From JBIOHJ01 sp044448905 (lineage in GTDB: Bacteria > Bacteroidota > Bacteroidia > AKYH767-A > OLB10): DNA of 20,537 bases. The notes under the pieces are model-generated. The model searched no databases. It was given only the letters and a program-made list of their open reading frames with translations, and was not told where the DNA came from. A program made the translations under genes and the position numbers. The stretch lies in NCBI GenBank assembly GCA_044448905.1, contig JBIOHJ010000057.1, forward strand, positions 1 through 20,537. The letters run 5' to 3'. Of this stretch, positions 1 through 7,887 are shown piece after piece (position 1 is the stretch's first letter; each line of letters begins with the position of its first letter).

Positions 1-1284
1 ATAATCTGTGATGCCTGTTGTATTCAAACTATTCACATAAAATACATCGTCATTCAGTTTCGAATACATTGCCCATGCAGCAATTTGAAATTCACGGTCG
101 GGCTTAACTTCCAAACCGACTTTCAGGTTAAATTTATTATCGGTATTGAGAAGAAAAATATTACCGACCGCAACATCGGGAAACAAAAACGGATTTTCAC
201 CATTCAACGAACGGGTGCTGTTTTTAATAACGTTACCGCTTAATTCACCGAACACCGACATTTCATCCTTTATCAAAGGATATTTAACATGGGCAAATGG
301 GTAGAAATGCCATTTCGATTCATCATAAGCCGATTCGACCACCACATTTCCGCCAACAGAAATAATCAGGTTGTCCTTCACAAACTCGTAACGAGGCTCT
401 AACCTGAAGAGTGTACGTTTAATGGTTATCGGCTCGGCTACAATTTGAATACATGGCATGCCGGGCGGGCAGTAAGAACCCGGAAATTCACTGTTCGATG
501 GATTAACCGAGATATCCGCTTTTAAATAATGATTGTTATCGAAATGTTTTCCGATCATACCTCGCAGATTGAAATTGGTTTCGGCTTGTTCAAGGTTATC
601 AGAAAATCCATAAAATCCAATTTCAGCTTTATAATCAAGCAACGACTTGCTGTTATGCGAGGAAGCAATATCAAAATCGCCATACACCGTTCCCATCTGA
701 TGCTTTGTATCTTTTTTAGAATACATTTCAGGCGGTTCCGCATAACCGTAATAATGTACCACATCGCGGTCATATCCTATAGTACCTGACAAAACGGAAG
801 AAGAAAAATATTTTTTACCGAAAAAATCAATTTCGTTCTCAGAAAAACCGGGAAATCCAAAATCTTTTATTTTACCGCTCGATGAAAGATGTTTAAAATG
901 TACCCCTGCATCAAATTCTTTTGAGCGCAATGCATGATAAAATATTTCACCGTAAGGTGTATTATAATTTCCATACCCCCCCTTAATAAAACCACGATAA
1001 AGCTTTTTGATATTTTCATCTTTAATCTTCACGGGCTTAATAGGAGTTATATTATAGTTGCTTTCAAGTTTCTGCGATTCGATATTGTAATTCATATCAG
1101 GAGCTGTGAATGCCGAAGTGTCGCGTTGCGGCACATCCGAAATTTTAATAGCATCCGACAACGTTGGCTGATATGCTTTCACTACTGTTACCTGCTCGTC
1201 ACCCACATCACCGGTTTTTTGCTGCGCAGAGAGTAACGAGTAATGAGCAACGAGTATTAAAAAAAGAAAGATATTTTTTTTCAT
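1..1284 (-). CDS. Outer-membrane beta-barrel protein (TonB-receptor-like), C-terminal part outside window
   Basis: The reverse strand is open without a stop for 428 codons from an ATG at 1284 to the left edge, so the gene is partial. The protein begins with a signal peptide (MKKNIFLFLILVAHYSLLSA, probable cleavage before QQ). A short linker follows with the pattern VTVVKAYQPTLSDAIKI, then alternating aromatic/polar strands rich in Tyr, Phe and Gly (for example RGFIKGGYGNYNTPYGEIFY), as in outer-membrane barrels. No TonB plug domain is visible. It starts 51 bp after the stop of the TPR gene, so the two are probably co-transcribed. From memory, Bacteroidota often pair a ~1000-residue TPR protein with a plugless TonB-receptor-like barrel whose N-terminus reads VVxPYxPTISDA; I infer the same pair here. 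The substrate is unknown. The hydrophobic core of the signal peptide is encoded by a 7-bp tandem repeat (1231-1258). Confidence 0.8.
   Translation of the reverse strand, partial: MKKNIFLFLILVAHYSLLSAQQKTGDVGDEQVTVVKAYQPTLSDAIKISDVPQRDTSAFTAPDMNYNIESQKLESNYNITPIKPVKIKDENIKKLYRGFIKGGYGNYNTPYGEIFYHALRSKEFDAGVHFKHLSSSGKIKDFGFPGFSENEIDFFGKKYFSSSVLSGTIGYDRDVVHYYGYAEPPEMYSKKDTKHQMGTVYGDFDIASSHNSKSLLDYKAEIGFYGFSDNLEQAETNFNLRGMIGKHFDNNHYLKADISVNPSNSEFPGSYCPPGMPCIQIVAEPITIKRTLFRLEPRYEFVKDNLIISVGGNVVVESAYDESKWHFYPFAHVKYPLIKDEMSVFGELSGNVIKNSTRSLNGENPFLFPDVAVGNIFLLNTDNKFNLKVGLEVKPDREFQIAAWAMYSKLNDDVFYVNSLNTTGITDY
1231..1258. repeat. Degenerate 7-bp tandem repeat inside a signal-peptide coding region
   Basis: Four exact-length 7-bp units read GAGTAAC, GAGTAAT, GAGCAAC, GAGTATT on the plus strand. 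They lie in codons 9-19 of the minus-strand barrel gene and encode the LILVAHYSLLS stretch, the hydrophobic core of its signal peptide. The period matches five other arrays in this window (8484, 8707, 8744, 10451, 15722), although the unit sequence differs. Confidence 0.75.
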
Positions 1285-1335
1285 TTATTGTTTATTGGCA
1301 TTTGTATGTTTTCCATTATTAACTGCTACTACAAT

Positions 1336-4300
1336 TCAATTTTCATCCAACGTATCATTTACAGCCGGTATCAGCAATTCTTTTTCTTCAATTTCTTTCC
1401 GTTCAATTTCCTTTTCAGTCGAAATAATTGCATCATAATTTAGCTGTGCTGTTGATTTTAAATCTTCAGCATCGTCAGGATTCTTTTCATAATTTTCGAT
1501 AATGCTTTTTAATGTATGTTTTGCCTGGAAAGTATCTTTCAGTGCCAGGTAATTATCGGCAAGCAGGATAAAACTTTTTGCCACCCAGTAATCATAAGCT
1601 GGTACCTGGTTAATCACTTCAAAACATTTTTTCTGAGAATCTTTAAAATTATTTTGCAGGTGTGCAATTAAAGCAAGACTATATTTTGCTTCGGCCCCCA
1701 TCGCACTGTTAGTAATTTTAGAAATGGCTTTAAATTCGTTGATTGCATTTGAAAGGTCTGAAGTTTCAAGAGCCGATTTTCCGTAAATCAAATGCGCTTC
1801 ATGCAATTGCTCTGCAACAGCTTTGTCCTGAGCAAGAACTTTATGCGCATACATAATTGCAGCGTCATATTTTTTCAGGAAAAAATTACAACGCATTTGC
1901 CCGGTTTGAGCAGCAATGATGTTGTCTTTGAAATCAGCCGTTTCTTCCAGCTCATGAAATTGCGATAAAGCTTTTTCATAATTTTTGTTTTTGTAATTAA
2001 TTGTTGCAGCCTTCAAAAGTGATTTTTCTGTAAAAACATTTTTGGGCTTTTCCAGGATAGTTTCATATCCATTAATTGCGCTCTCGAAATCCTTTGCTTT
2101 ATAATCACATTCTGATTTATAAAATGTGGCATTTAAAACAAATACTCCCTCTGGGAACCGTGCTAAATAATTTTCAAAATCCTTAGTTGCAAAATCAGTT
2201 TCGCCCTTCAGGTAGCGCTGTTCGGCTGCTTCATAGGTAATAGAATCCTGCGCGCCCGAGCTGATGCTTGCAAACGGAACCGTTTTCACATATTCGAAAT
2301 ACCCATTGGGGTTTCCTGAACTGACATAAATATTTTTTACCTGGGTTAATGCTTCGGTTGCTTCAGGAGTGGAAGGATAATCTTTAATAACCTGTTTGAA
2401 AACATTAAGTGCCTGTTCATCTTTTTTATCGTTGTAATAAATCAAAGCAACATTTAACTTTGCTTTTTTCACATAATTACTTTGCGGATAGCTGTTGATT
2501 ATCTTCCGGAATTGATATTCTGCTTCACTGTTTTCATTTAATGCGAGCAATGCCGAACCTCTTTCATAAACAGCATCGTCCACGTAAGATGATTTCGGAT
2601 ATTTGGTAGCCAGCTGCGTCATGGTAGATTCTTTTGTTTTAATATTTCCTTCGATTCCCTGAATCATTCCTTTCTGAAATAAACAATAATCAGAAGCTTT
2701 TGCATTGTTTGTAATTGCATCGGAATAAAAACTCTGCGCATTCGCATAATCCTTTTGCATAAAAAAGGCATCACCAATCCGTATTAATGCATCATTATAA
2801 CGGCCGGCATCGGTGGCAATCTTGTTTTTAATGTACTTGCGGAACCAGGTTTGTGCATCGCTGTAATTTTCCTGCTTGAAATAACAGTAGCCAATGCCGT
2901 AGTTCGCAGTATTATAATTGGAAAGATTAATAGACTTGGGATTAAAAATAAAAATGCGGTATTCTTTTATCGCTTCGTCAAATTTTTGTTGCTCATAAAG
3001 CGCTTCGGCTTTCCAGTACATAGCGAGAGCCTGTATATCAGGGTCTGAATTCGTTACAATTGCTTTATTGAATAAGCCAATCGCTTTTTCTTTATCACCA
3101 TCATTGTAAAATTCTATTCCCCTGTAATAGGCTACTTTCTGGTAAGCGGCTCTTGCTGTTGCACTTTTATTTGTTACAGTTTCCAAAACAGCCAATGCAT
3201 CTTTATAATTTTTTGTTGTAAGATAAACCTGACCGAGAAATTCGTTGGCGCGATCAATATTTTTCGACTGGGGAAAATTTTTAATAAAATCCCTGAAAGC
3301 ATTTACAGCAACAGGCTGATAATTTAACTCGTAAGAAAGTTTTGCATAATTAAACAGCGCATCTTCTTTTATGCTTTTATCAAAATCCATTTTCGAAGCA
3401 AACTGGAAAGCATTACGTGCACTCTCTTTATTTTTTTTCTGAATAAAACAGTCGCCAAGATGATAATATGCATTTTGCGCAGTAATGTCTTTCACATTTA
3501 CAACTCTTTCAAAATCCTGAATGGCTAAATCATACTCAGCCATTTTATACCGGCAAAAAGCAATTTGATAATAATCTTCGCGGCTCGGCTGCGGAAAATT
3601 TTTACGGTAATCATCGAAATATTTTAACGCATCTTTAAACTGGTTTTTGCGGTAATACGATTCCGCAACCAGTCTTTTTATGTCGGTAGCATTCTGAAGC
3701 TTTGGATTTTCTAAAAGCGGAACTGCATAACTTACCAACTCATCGTATTTACCCTGCTCATAATAAATCTGAACAATATAATAAGGAACCAGCACGCCAA
3801 AAGTTTCCGAATCTTTCAGCTTCTGAAAATTTTCGAGCGCGGTTGCATAATTATTATTTGCATAAGCAGTATGTGCGTAATAATACAAAGCAGCCGTTTT
3901 ATATTTCGATTCAGTATTGAGGATAGAATGAAAGCTGCTGTTCGCTTTCTGCATATCGCCTTTTATATAGTAGCTGTAGCCGAGCTTAAAATAATATTCG
4001 GCAATCTCTTCATTGTTTAATGTTGATATGTCTGTTTTTTCAAACCATTCAATGGCTCCTTTGTATTTTTTTTGCTTGTAATAAATTCTACCCATCTGAA
4101 AATAGGAATACTTCGCATACATATTCTCGGGATGGTTTTCGATAAATGATGCTAATTTTTTTTCAGCATCGGGATGAAAAAGCTCAACAGCGCATATTGA
4201 CAAAAAATATTCGGCATTGATATGGTTTAAGGAATGAATGTCAGATTCAGCTATATATTTTTCAAATTCCTGCGCGGCAGCGCTGTATTTTTCCTTATTA

Positions 4301-4443
4301 AACAACTCAACGCTTGATTTGTAATTCCAATCGGGATCGGTATAAACAGCTGTTTGCTGTGAAAAAACCGGAACAGCAACACCAATAAGGAAGATGAAAA
4401 GAAAAAAAGATTTTATATTGATTTTATATTGCATAATAATCAT
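1336..4443 (-). CDS. Large periplasmic tetratricopeptide-repeat protein
   Basis: The product is 1035 residues with an N-terminal signal peptide ending near VPVFSQQ (about residue 29). Nearly the whole length is TPR-type helical hairpins. Typical patterns recur every 34-40 residues: YFQMGRIYYKQKKYKGAIEWF, YYHLGDCFIQKKNKESARNAF, YGIGYCYFKQENYSDAQTWF. Such proteins are scaffolds for protein-protein contacts, and the signal peptide places it in the periplasm or at the envelope. A short acidic/charged tail (EKEIERKEIEEKELLIPAVNDTLDEN) ends it. The annotated ATG gives MIIMQYK; the second Met, three codons later, is equally possible. It is first in a two-gene minus-strand unit with the barrel protein, which points to a role in assembling or partnering that barrel. 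That role is inference; the TPR fold is directly readable. Confidence 0.9.
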   Translation of the reverse strand: MIIMQYKINIKSFFLFIFLIGVAVPVFSQQTAVYTDPDWNYKSSVELFNKEKYSAAAQEFEKYIAESDIHSLNHINAEYFLSICAVELFHPDAEKKLASFIENHPENMYAKYSYFQMGRIYYKQKKYKGAIEWFEKTDISTLNNEEIAEYYFKLGYSYYIKGDMQKANSSFHSILNTESKYKTAALYYYAHTAYANNNYATALENFQKLKDSETFGVLVPYYIVQIYYEQGKYDELVSYAVPLLENPKLQNATDIKRLVAESYYRKNQFKDALKYFDDYRKNFPQPSREDYYQIAFCRYKMAEYDLAIQDFERVVNVKDITAQNAYYHLGDCFIQKKNKESARNAFQFASKMDFDKSIKEDALFNYAKLSYELNYQPVAVNAFRDFIKNFPQSKNIDRANEFLGQVYLTTKNYKDALAVLETVTNKSATARAAYQKVAYYRGIEFYNDGDKEKAIGLFNKAIVTNSDPDIQALAMYWKAEALYEQQKFDEAIKEYRIFIFNPKSINLSNYNTANYGIGYCYFKQENYSDAQTWFRKYIKNKIATDAGRYNDALIRIGDAFFMQKDYANAQSFYSDAITNNAKASDYCLFQKGMIQGIEGNIKTKESTMTQLATKYPKSSYVDDAVYERGSALLALNENSEAEYQFRKIINSYPQSNYVKKAKLNVALIYYNDKKDEQALNVFKQVIKDYPSTPEATEALTQVKNIYVSSGNPNGYFEYVKTVPFASISSGAQDSITYEAAEQRYLKGETDFATKDFENYLARFPEGVFVLNATFYKSECDYKAKDFESAINGYETILEKPKNVFTEKSLLKAATINYKNKNYEKALSQFHELEETADFKDNIIAAQTGQMRCNFFLKKYDAAIMYAHKVLAQDKAVAEQLHEAHLIYGKSALETSDLSNAINEFKAISKITNSAMGAEAKYSLALIAHLQNNFKDSQKKCFEVINQVPAYDYWVAKSFILLADNYLALKDTFQAKHTLKSIIENYEKNPDDAEDLKSTAQLNYDAIISTEKEIERKEIEEKELLIPAVNDTLDEN

Positions 4444-4670
4444 AAATAATGAAGCTGTGCGAAATTAATTTTAATAAACGGCAGCATATTTTGTTTTATT
4501 ATCCTTAACAGATATTTTATGAACATAACATTGCGCAAAACTCAGTATAAGGTGGCATGAATTTTTTATGAATTAAATAATCATAAAACAAAAAATATCA
4601 AAAGCATTTTAAACCTTTTTATTTACCCACGATCATAACAACAAACAGAAAAACAAAAATTATAAATAAC

Positions 4671-5573
4671 ATGAAAACAAAAAAAATTATTCCGGCAGCA
4701 GTAATTGCAATAGCTCTTGCTTCCATCTTCATCACCGGGTGTAAAAAAGACAAAGAGGAAGATTCAACAACCGGTTCCGATTATACCTCAGATGTACGGA
4801 TTATGTACGATCAGTCAGTAGCCGATGCTTCGTTTGATGACGCGGGCAATGTAGCTGATGAAGGCGTGGCACGCACTACCGATCCCAATGCGCAAAATAT
4901 TCAGCCGCTTCAAACATCGTGCGCAACAATAACGGTTGATACCGTTTCTATTCCGCACACAGCAACCATTGTTTTCAGCGGAACACCTGCATCACCGTGC
5001 TTATGCAATGATGGAAATTACAGGACAGGAACCATTATTGTATCATGGACGGCCAAATACCGTGATCCCGGCTCTTTTCATACCATAACTTTCCAGGATT
5101 ACTATTTAAATTTTAATAAAATTGACGGAACAAAAACGGTTAGCAATAATGGTGCTAATGGTTCGGGTAATCTTACGTTTACAATTGATGTGCAGGGTTC
5201 AATCGTAATTGACCCTCAATACAGCTATAACGGTACAGGAGGTACTATTACCTTCACATCCAACAGAACCCGCGAATGGATAGCAGGAGAACCTACTCCC
5301 CAGTGGAACGATGACATTTACCTGATCAGCGGAACCGCGAGCGGTACCACAACAAGCGGAGCATCTTATTCCATGAGCACAGATCCTTCCGCGCCATTAA
5401 GAAAAGAAATCGGGTTCACTCATTTTACAAGCGGAATATTAAATATTACTCCTTCAGGAAAACCCACGAGGACTATTAATTACAGCTACCTGAACAGCAA
5501 TCGCGATAATCTTGCCTTGTTAACTGTCAATGGCGTTACCCGTACAATTTATTTAGGCAGAAGGGATCATTAA
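4671..5573 (+). CDS. Putative surface lipoprotein of unknown function
   Basis: The product is 300 residues. A type II signal peptide is clear: MKTKK, a hydrophobic core, then lipobox FITG|C with Cys24. The mature N-terminus is CKKDKEEDSTTG, a run of charged residues right after the lipid-anchored Cys. This resembles the lipoprotein export signals described in Bacteroidota that send lipoproteins to the cell surface, so surface location is inferred. The rest is Thr/Ser/Gly/Asn-rich with alternating beta patterns (GTIIVSWTAKYRDPGSFHTITF, GNLTFTIDVQGSIVI) and no recognised catalytic motif. Two Cys in ASPCLCNDG may be structural. It is divergent from the TPR gene across a 227-bp AT-rich gap and ends at a strong palindromic terminator, so it is probably a single-gene unit. 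I do not recognise a named family. Confidence 0.85.
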   Translation: MKTKKIIPAAVIAIALASIFITGCKKDKEEDSTTGSDYTSDVRIMYDQSVADASFDDAGNVADEGVARTTDPNAQNIQPLQTSCATITVDTVSIPHTATIVFSGTPASPCLCNDGNYRTGTIIVSWTAKYRDPGSFHTITFQDYYLNFNKIDGTKTVSNNGANGSGNLTFTIDVQGSIVIDPQYSYNGTGGTITFTSNRTREWIAGEPTPQWNDDIYLISGTASGTTTSGASYSMSTDPSAPLRKEIGFTHFTSGILNITPSGKPTRTINYSYLNSNRDNLALLTVNGVTRTIYLGRRDH

Positions 5574-5607
5574 AATCTTTAGTGGTTAGTTTTAAGTCAG
5601 GTTTGTT

Positions 5608-5640
5608 AAATCCTCCGTCAGCTGACGGAGGATTTGTTTT
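5608..5640 (+). terminator. 28-bp perfect palindrome followed by a T tract
   Basis: 5608-5635 is a perfect inverted repeat with half-site AAATCCTCCGTCAG and no unpaired centre, followed on the plus strand by GTTTTTTATT. It lies 34 bp after the lipoprotein stop and fits rho-independent termination of that gene. The opposite strand lacks a comparable T run. The preceding GTCAGGTTT (5596-5604) matches the half-site of the inverted repeats clustered at 9256-10191. Confidence 0.75.
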
Positions 5641-5644
5641 TTAT

Positions 5645-5652
5645 TAAGTTTG
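5645..5652 (+). promoter_or_regulatory. Candidate -7 box for the small protein/thrS operon
   Basis: TAAGTTTG matches the Bacteroidota -7 consensus TAnnTTTG exactly. Transcription would start near 5659, about 10 nt before the ATG at 5670. No convincing TTTG is found 19-21 bp upstream, where the position is occupied by the palindromic terminator arm, so this call is moderate. Confidence 0.4.
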
Positions 5653-5669
5653 CACCTGAAAAATTTTAA

Positions 5670-5873
5670 ATGTATCTTCTGAAAATTAAAGGCAAAGCTA
5701 AAATTCCGGATTATGTTCAGTTGCGGGATGACAGCTTTACTTTGCTTGCTTATTTCAGGGTTGACCGCCCGCAAAAAGCTTTATTGAAATGCGGCCTGGC
5801 CGATAAGGAAAAAGAAATCAAAAAAATTATTGCCGAAGTGCCTTTCGGAAAAATACAAAAGTTAAAATTCTAA
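5670..5873 (+). CDS. Small protein upstream of thrS, function unknown
   Basis: The product is 67 residues with no signal peptide or membrane segment: MYLLKIKGKAKIPDYVQLRD, then DSFTLLAYFRVDRPQKALLK and a Lys-rich end. It looks real: it starts about 10 nt after a plausible transcription start, ends 30 bp before thrS on the same strand, and has an ordered mixed beta/alpha pattern. The opposite-strand ORF here overlaps a terminator and has no such pattern. I believe similar short proteins with the LLKIKGxxKIPDYxQLRD pattern occur in other Bacteroidota, but cannot confirm it. Function unknown; position suggests a housekeeping or translation-linked role (inference). Confidence 0.7.
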   Translation: MYLLKIKGKAKIPDYVQLRDDSFTLLAYFRVDRPQKALLKCGLADKEKEIKKIIAEVPFGKIQKLKF

Positions 5874-5903
5874 ACCCTATTCCATTATTTCAATACTCTT
5901 TTT

Positions 5904-7841
5904 ATGATTATAACTTTTCCTGATAAAAATACCCGTGAATTTCCTTCCGGTACTTCCGCAATGGAAATTGCCAAAAGCATCAGTGAAGGTCTTGCGCGAA
6001 ATGTGCTGGCTGCCAAAGTAAATGGTGAGGTACGCGATTTGCAGCGTCCGATAACTGAAGATTCAACTCTTGAATTACTAACGTGGGACAAAGCCGAAGG
6101 CAAATCAACATTCTGGCATTCATCGGCACACCTGATGGCTGAAGCGTTAGAGTTTTATTATCCCGGTGTTAAATTCTGGGTGGGGCCTCCTGTTGAGAAT
6201 GGTTATTATTATGATATTGATTTGGGCGATAAAACCATCAGCCTTGAAGATTTCAAAAAGATTGAAGATAAAATGCTGGAGCTTGCAAGGCAGAATAATG
6301 CTTATGTGAGGAAAGAAATTTCTAAATCAGAAGCAATAAAATATTTTTCGGAAAAAGGCGATGAGTACAAGTTAGATTTGTTGCAGGGGCTTGATGATGG
6401 AAATATCACCCTTTATACACAGGGGAACTTTACTGACTTGTGCCGTGGTCCGCACATTCCGCATACCGGTTATATTAAGGCGATAAAGCTGATGAATATT
6501 GCCGGTGCTTACTGGAAGGGTGATGAAAAAAATAAACAGTTGACACGAATTTACGGAATCACTTTTCCAAAACAAAAAGAGCTTGACGAGTATTTGAAAA
6601 TGCTCGAAGAAGCAAAGAAGCGTGATCATCGTAAGCTGGGAAAAGAATTAGAGATTTTTATTTTTGATGACGAGGTGGGTCCGGGGCTTCCGTTGTGGTT
6701 GCCTAATGGTGCTGTGATAATTGAAGAGTTGGAAAGGCTTGCGAAAAGAACTGAACAGGAGGCAGGATACAAACGTGTTCGTACACCGCATCTTGCAAAA
6801 GAATCTATGTACAAAACTACCGGGCACATCCCCTACTACCAGGACAGCATGTTTCCGCCAATGGATATGGATGGCGAAAAGTATTATTTGAAACCGATGA
6901 ACTGCCCGCATCATCATAAAATTTTCGGAAGCCTTAATGCAAGTTATCGTGATCTGCCGGTCCGTCTTGCCGAGTATGGAACCTGTTACCGTTATGAGCA
7001 GTCCGGTGAATTGTTCGGATTGATGAGGGTGCGTTCGCTCCAGATGAATGACGCGCATATTTATTGCACCGAAGAACAATTTGCGCAAGAGTTCAAAGCG
7101 GTGAATGATATGTACCTTAAATATTTCAGGATATTTAATATTGAGAAATATGTAATGCGGTTTTCAACCCACTCTCTTGAGAAACTAGGAAAGAAATATG
7201 TTGACAATCGCGAACTGTGGCTTAAGACTGAAGACATGGTTCGCAGGGTTTTGATTGAATCAAATATTCCCTACGTTGAAGTTGCTGATGAAGCCGCTTT
7301 CTACGGACCGAAGATTGATGTCCAGGTATGGAGTGCGATCGGGCGTGAATTTACTTTAGCTACCAACCAGGTTGATTTTGCTATTCCGGCACGTTTCGGG
7401 TTAACATTCCGCAATGCCCATAATGAAATGGAAACTCCCATTTGCATTCATCGTGCCCCGTTGGGAACCCATGAAAGGTTCATCGGTTTCCTGATTGAGC
7501 ATTATGCCGGTAATTTCCCGTTATGGCTCTCCCCCAACCAGGTAATTGTGCTTCCTATTAGCGATAAATTTAACTCGTACGCCAAAAAAGTTTCCCAATT
7601 ATTAAATAATTCCGATATTCGCACCCTTATTGATGAGAGGGACGAGAAAATAGGCAGAAAAATACGCGATTCCGAGCTCAGAAAAATCCCTTTCATGCTG
7701 ATTGTAGGGGAAAAAGAAGAAAAAGAAAACGCTGTTTCAGTGCGTAAACATGGTGAGGGTGATAAAGGTTCCCTGAACATCAACGAGTTTATCAATACAA
7801 TTAAAGACGAAATTAAAAAGCAGGTTGAACCTGCCGAATAA
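5904..7841 (+). CDS. thrS: Threonyl-tRNA synthetase
   Basis: This cytoplasmic class II enzyme charges tRNA-Thr with threonine using ATP. It is 645 residues, the normal length. Domains in order: TGS (about 1-61, ending LELLTW); editing domain with the HxxxH motif in HSSAH (His72, His76) and CRGPH (Cys180, His184); catalytic core with zinc ligands in MNCPHH (Cys334), NDAH (His385) and IHRAP (His516), and motif 3 GTHERF; and a C-terminal anticodon-binding domain (about 542-645, LPISDKFNSYA onward). Editing and zinc-site residues are all present, so it should be fully active. The first Met fits the usual start of the TGS domain. It heads the classic thrS-infC-rpmI-rplT order, with infC beginning 46 bp after its stop. 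Confidence 0.98.
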   Translation: MIITFPDKNTREFPSGTSAMEIAKSISEGLARNVLAAKVNGEVRDLQRPITEDSTLELLTWDKAEGKSTFWHSSAHLMAEALEFYYPGVKFWVGPPVENGYYYDIDLGDKTISLEDFKKIEDKMLELARQNNAYVRKEISKSEAIKYFSEKGDEYKLDLLQGLDDGNITLYTQGNFTDLCRGPHIPHTGYIKAIKLMNIAGAYWKGDEKNKQLTRIYGITFPKQKELDEYLKMLEEAKKRDHRKLGKELEIFIFDDEVGPGLPLWLPNGAVIIEELERLAKRTEQEAGYKRVRTPHLAKESMYKTTGHIPYYQDSMFPPMDMDGEKYYLKPMNCPHHHKIFGSLNASYRDLPVRLAEYGTCYRYEQSGELFGLMRVRSLQMNDAHIYCTEEQFAQEFKAVNDMYLKYFRIFNIEKYVMRFSTHSLEKLGKKYVDNRELWLKTEDMVRRVLIESNIPYVEVADEAAFYGPKIDVQVWSAIGREFTLATNQVDFAIPARFGLTFRNAHNEMETPICIHRAPLGTHERFIGFLIEHYAGNFPLWLSPNQVIVLPISDKFNSYAKKVSQLLNNSDIRTLIDERDEKIGRKIRDSELRKIPFMLIVGEKEEKENAVSVRKHGEGDKGSLNINEFINTIKDEIKKQVEPAE

Positions 7842-7876
7842 AATACTTCCGGTTTAACCGGCATTACACATAAAAC

Positions 7877-7883
7877 AAGGAGG
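7877..7883 (+). promoter_or_regulatory. Strong Shine-Dalgarno that supports a non-ATG start for infC
   Basis: AAGGAGG lies 4 nt before an in-frame ATC at 7888. Shine-Dalgarno sequences this complete are rare in Bacteroidota and none precedes the neighbouring genes, so it stands out. It places the infC start well upstream of the first conventional in-frame start (TTG at 8095), which would delete the IF3 N-domain. Confidence 0.75.
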
Positions 7884-7887
7884 AACA

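Noticed and set aside
6648..7088. Antisense ORF of 146 codons in thrS
   Set aside because: Shadow of a strongly conserved gene; no independent signals.
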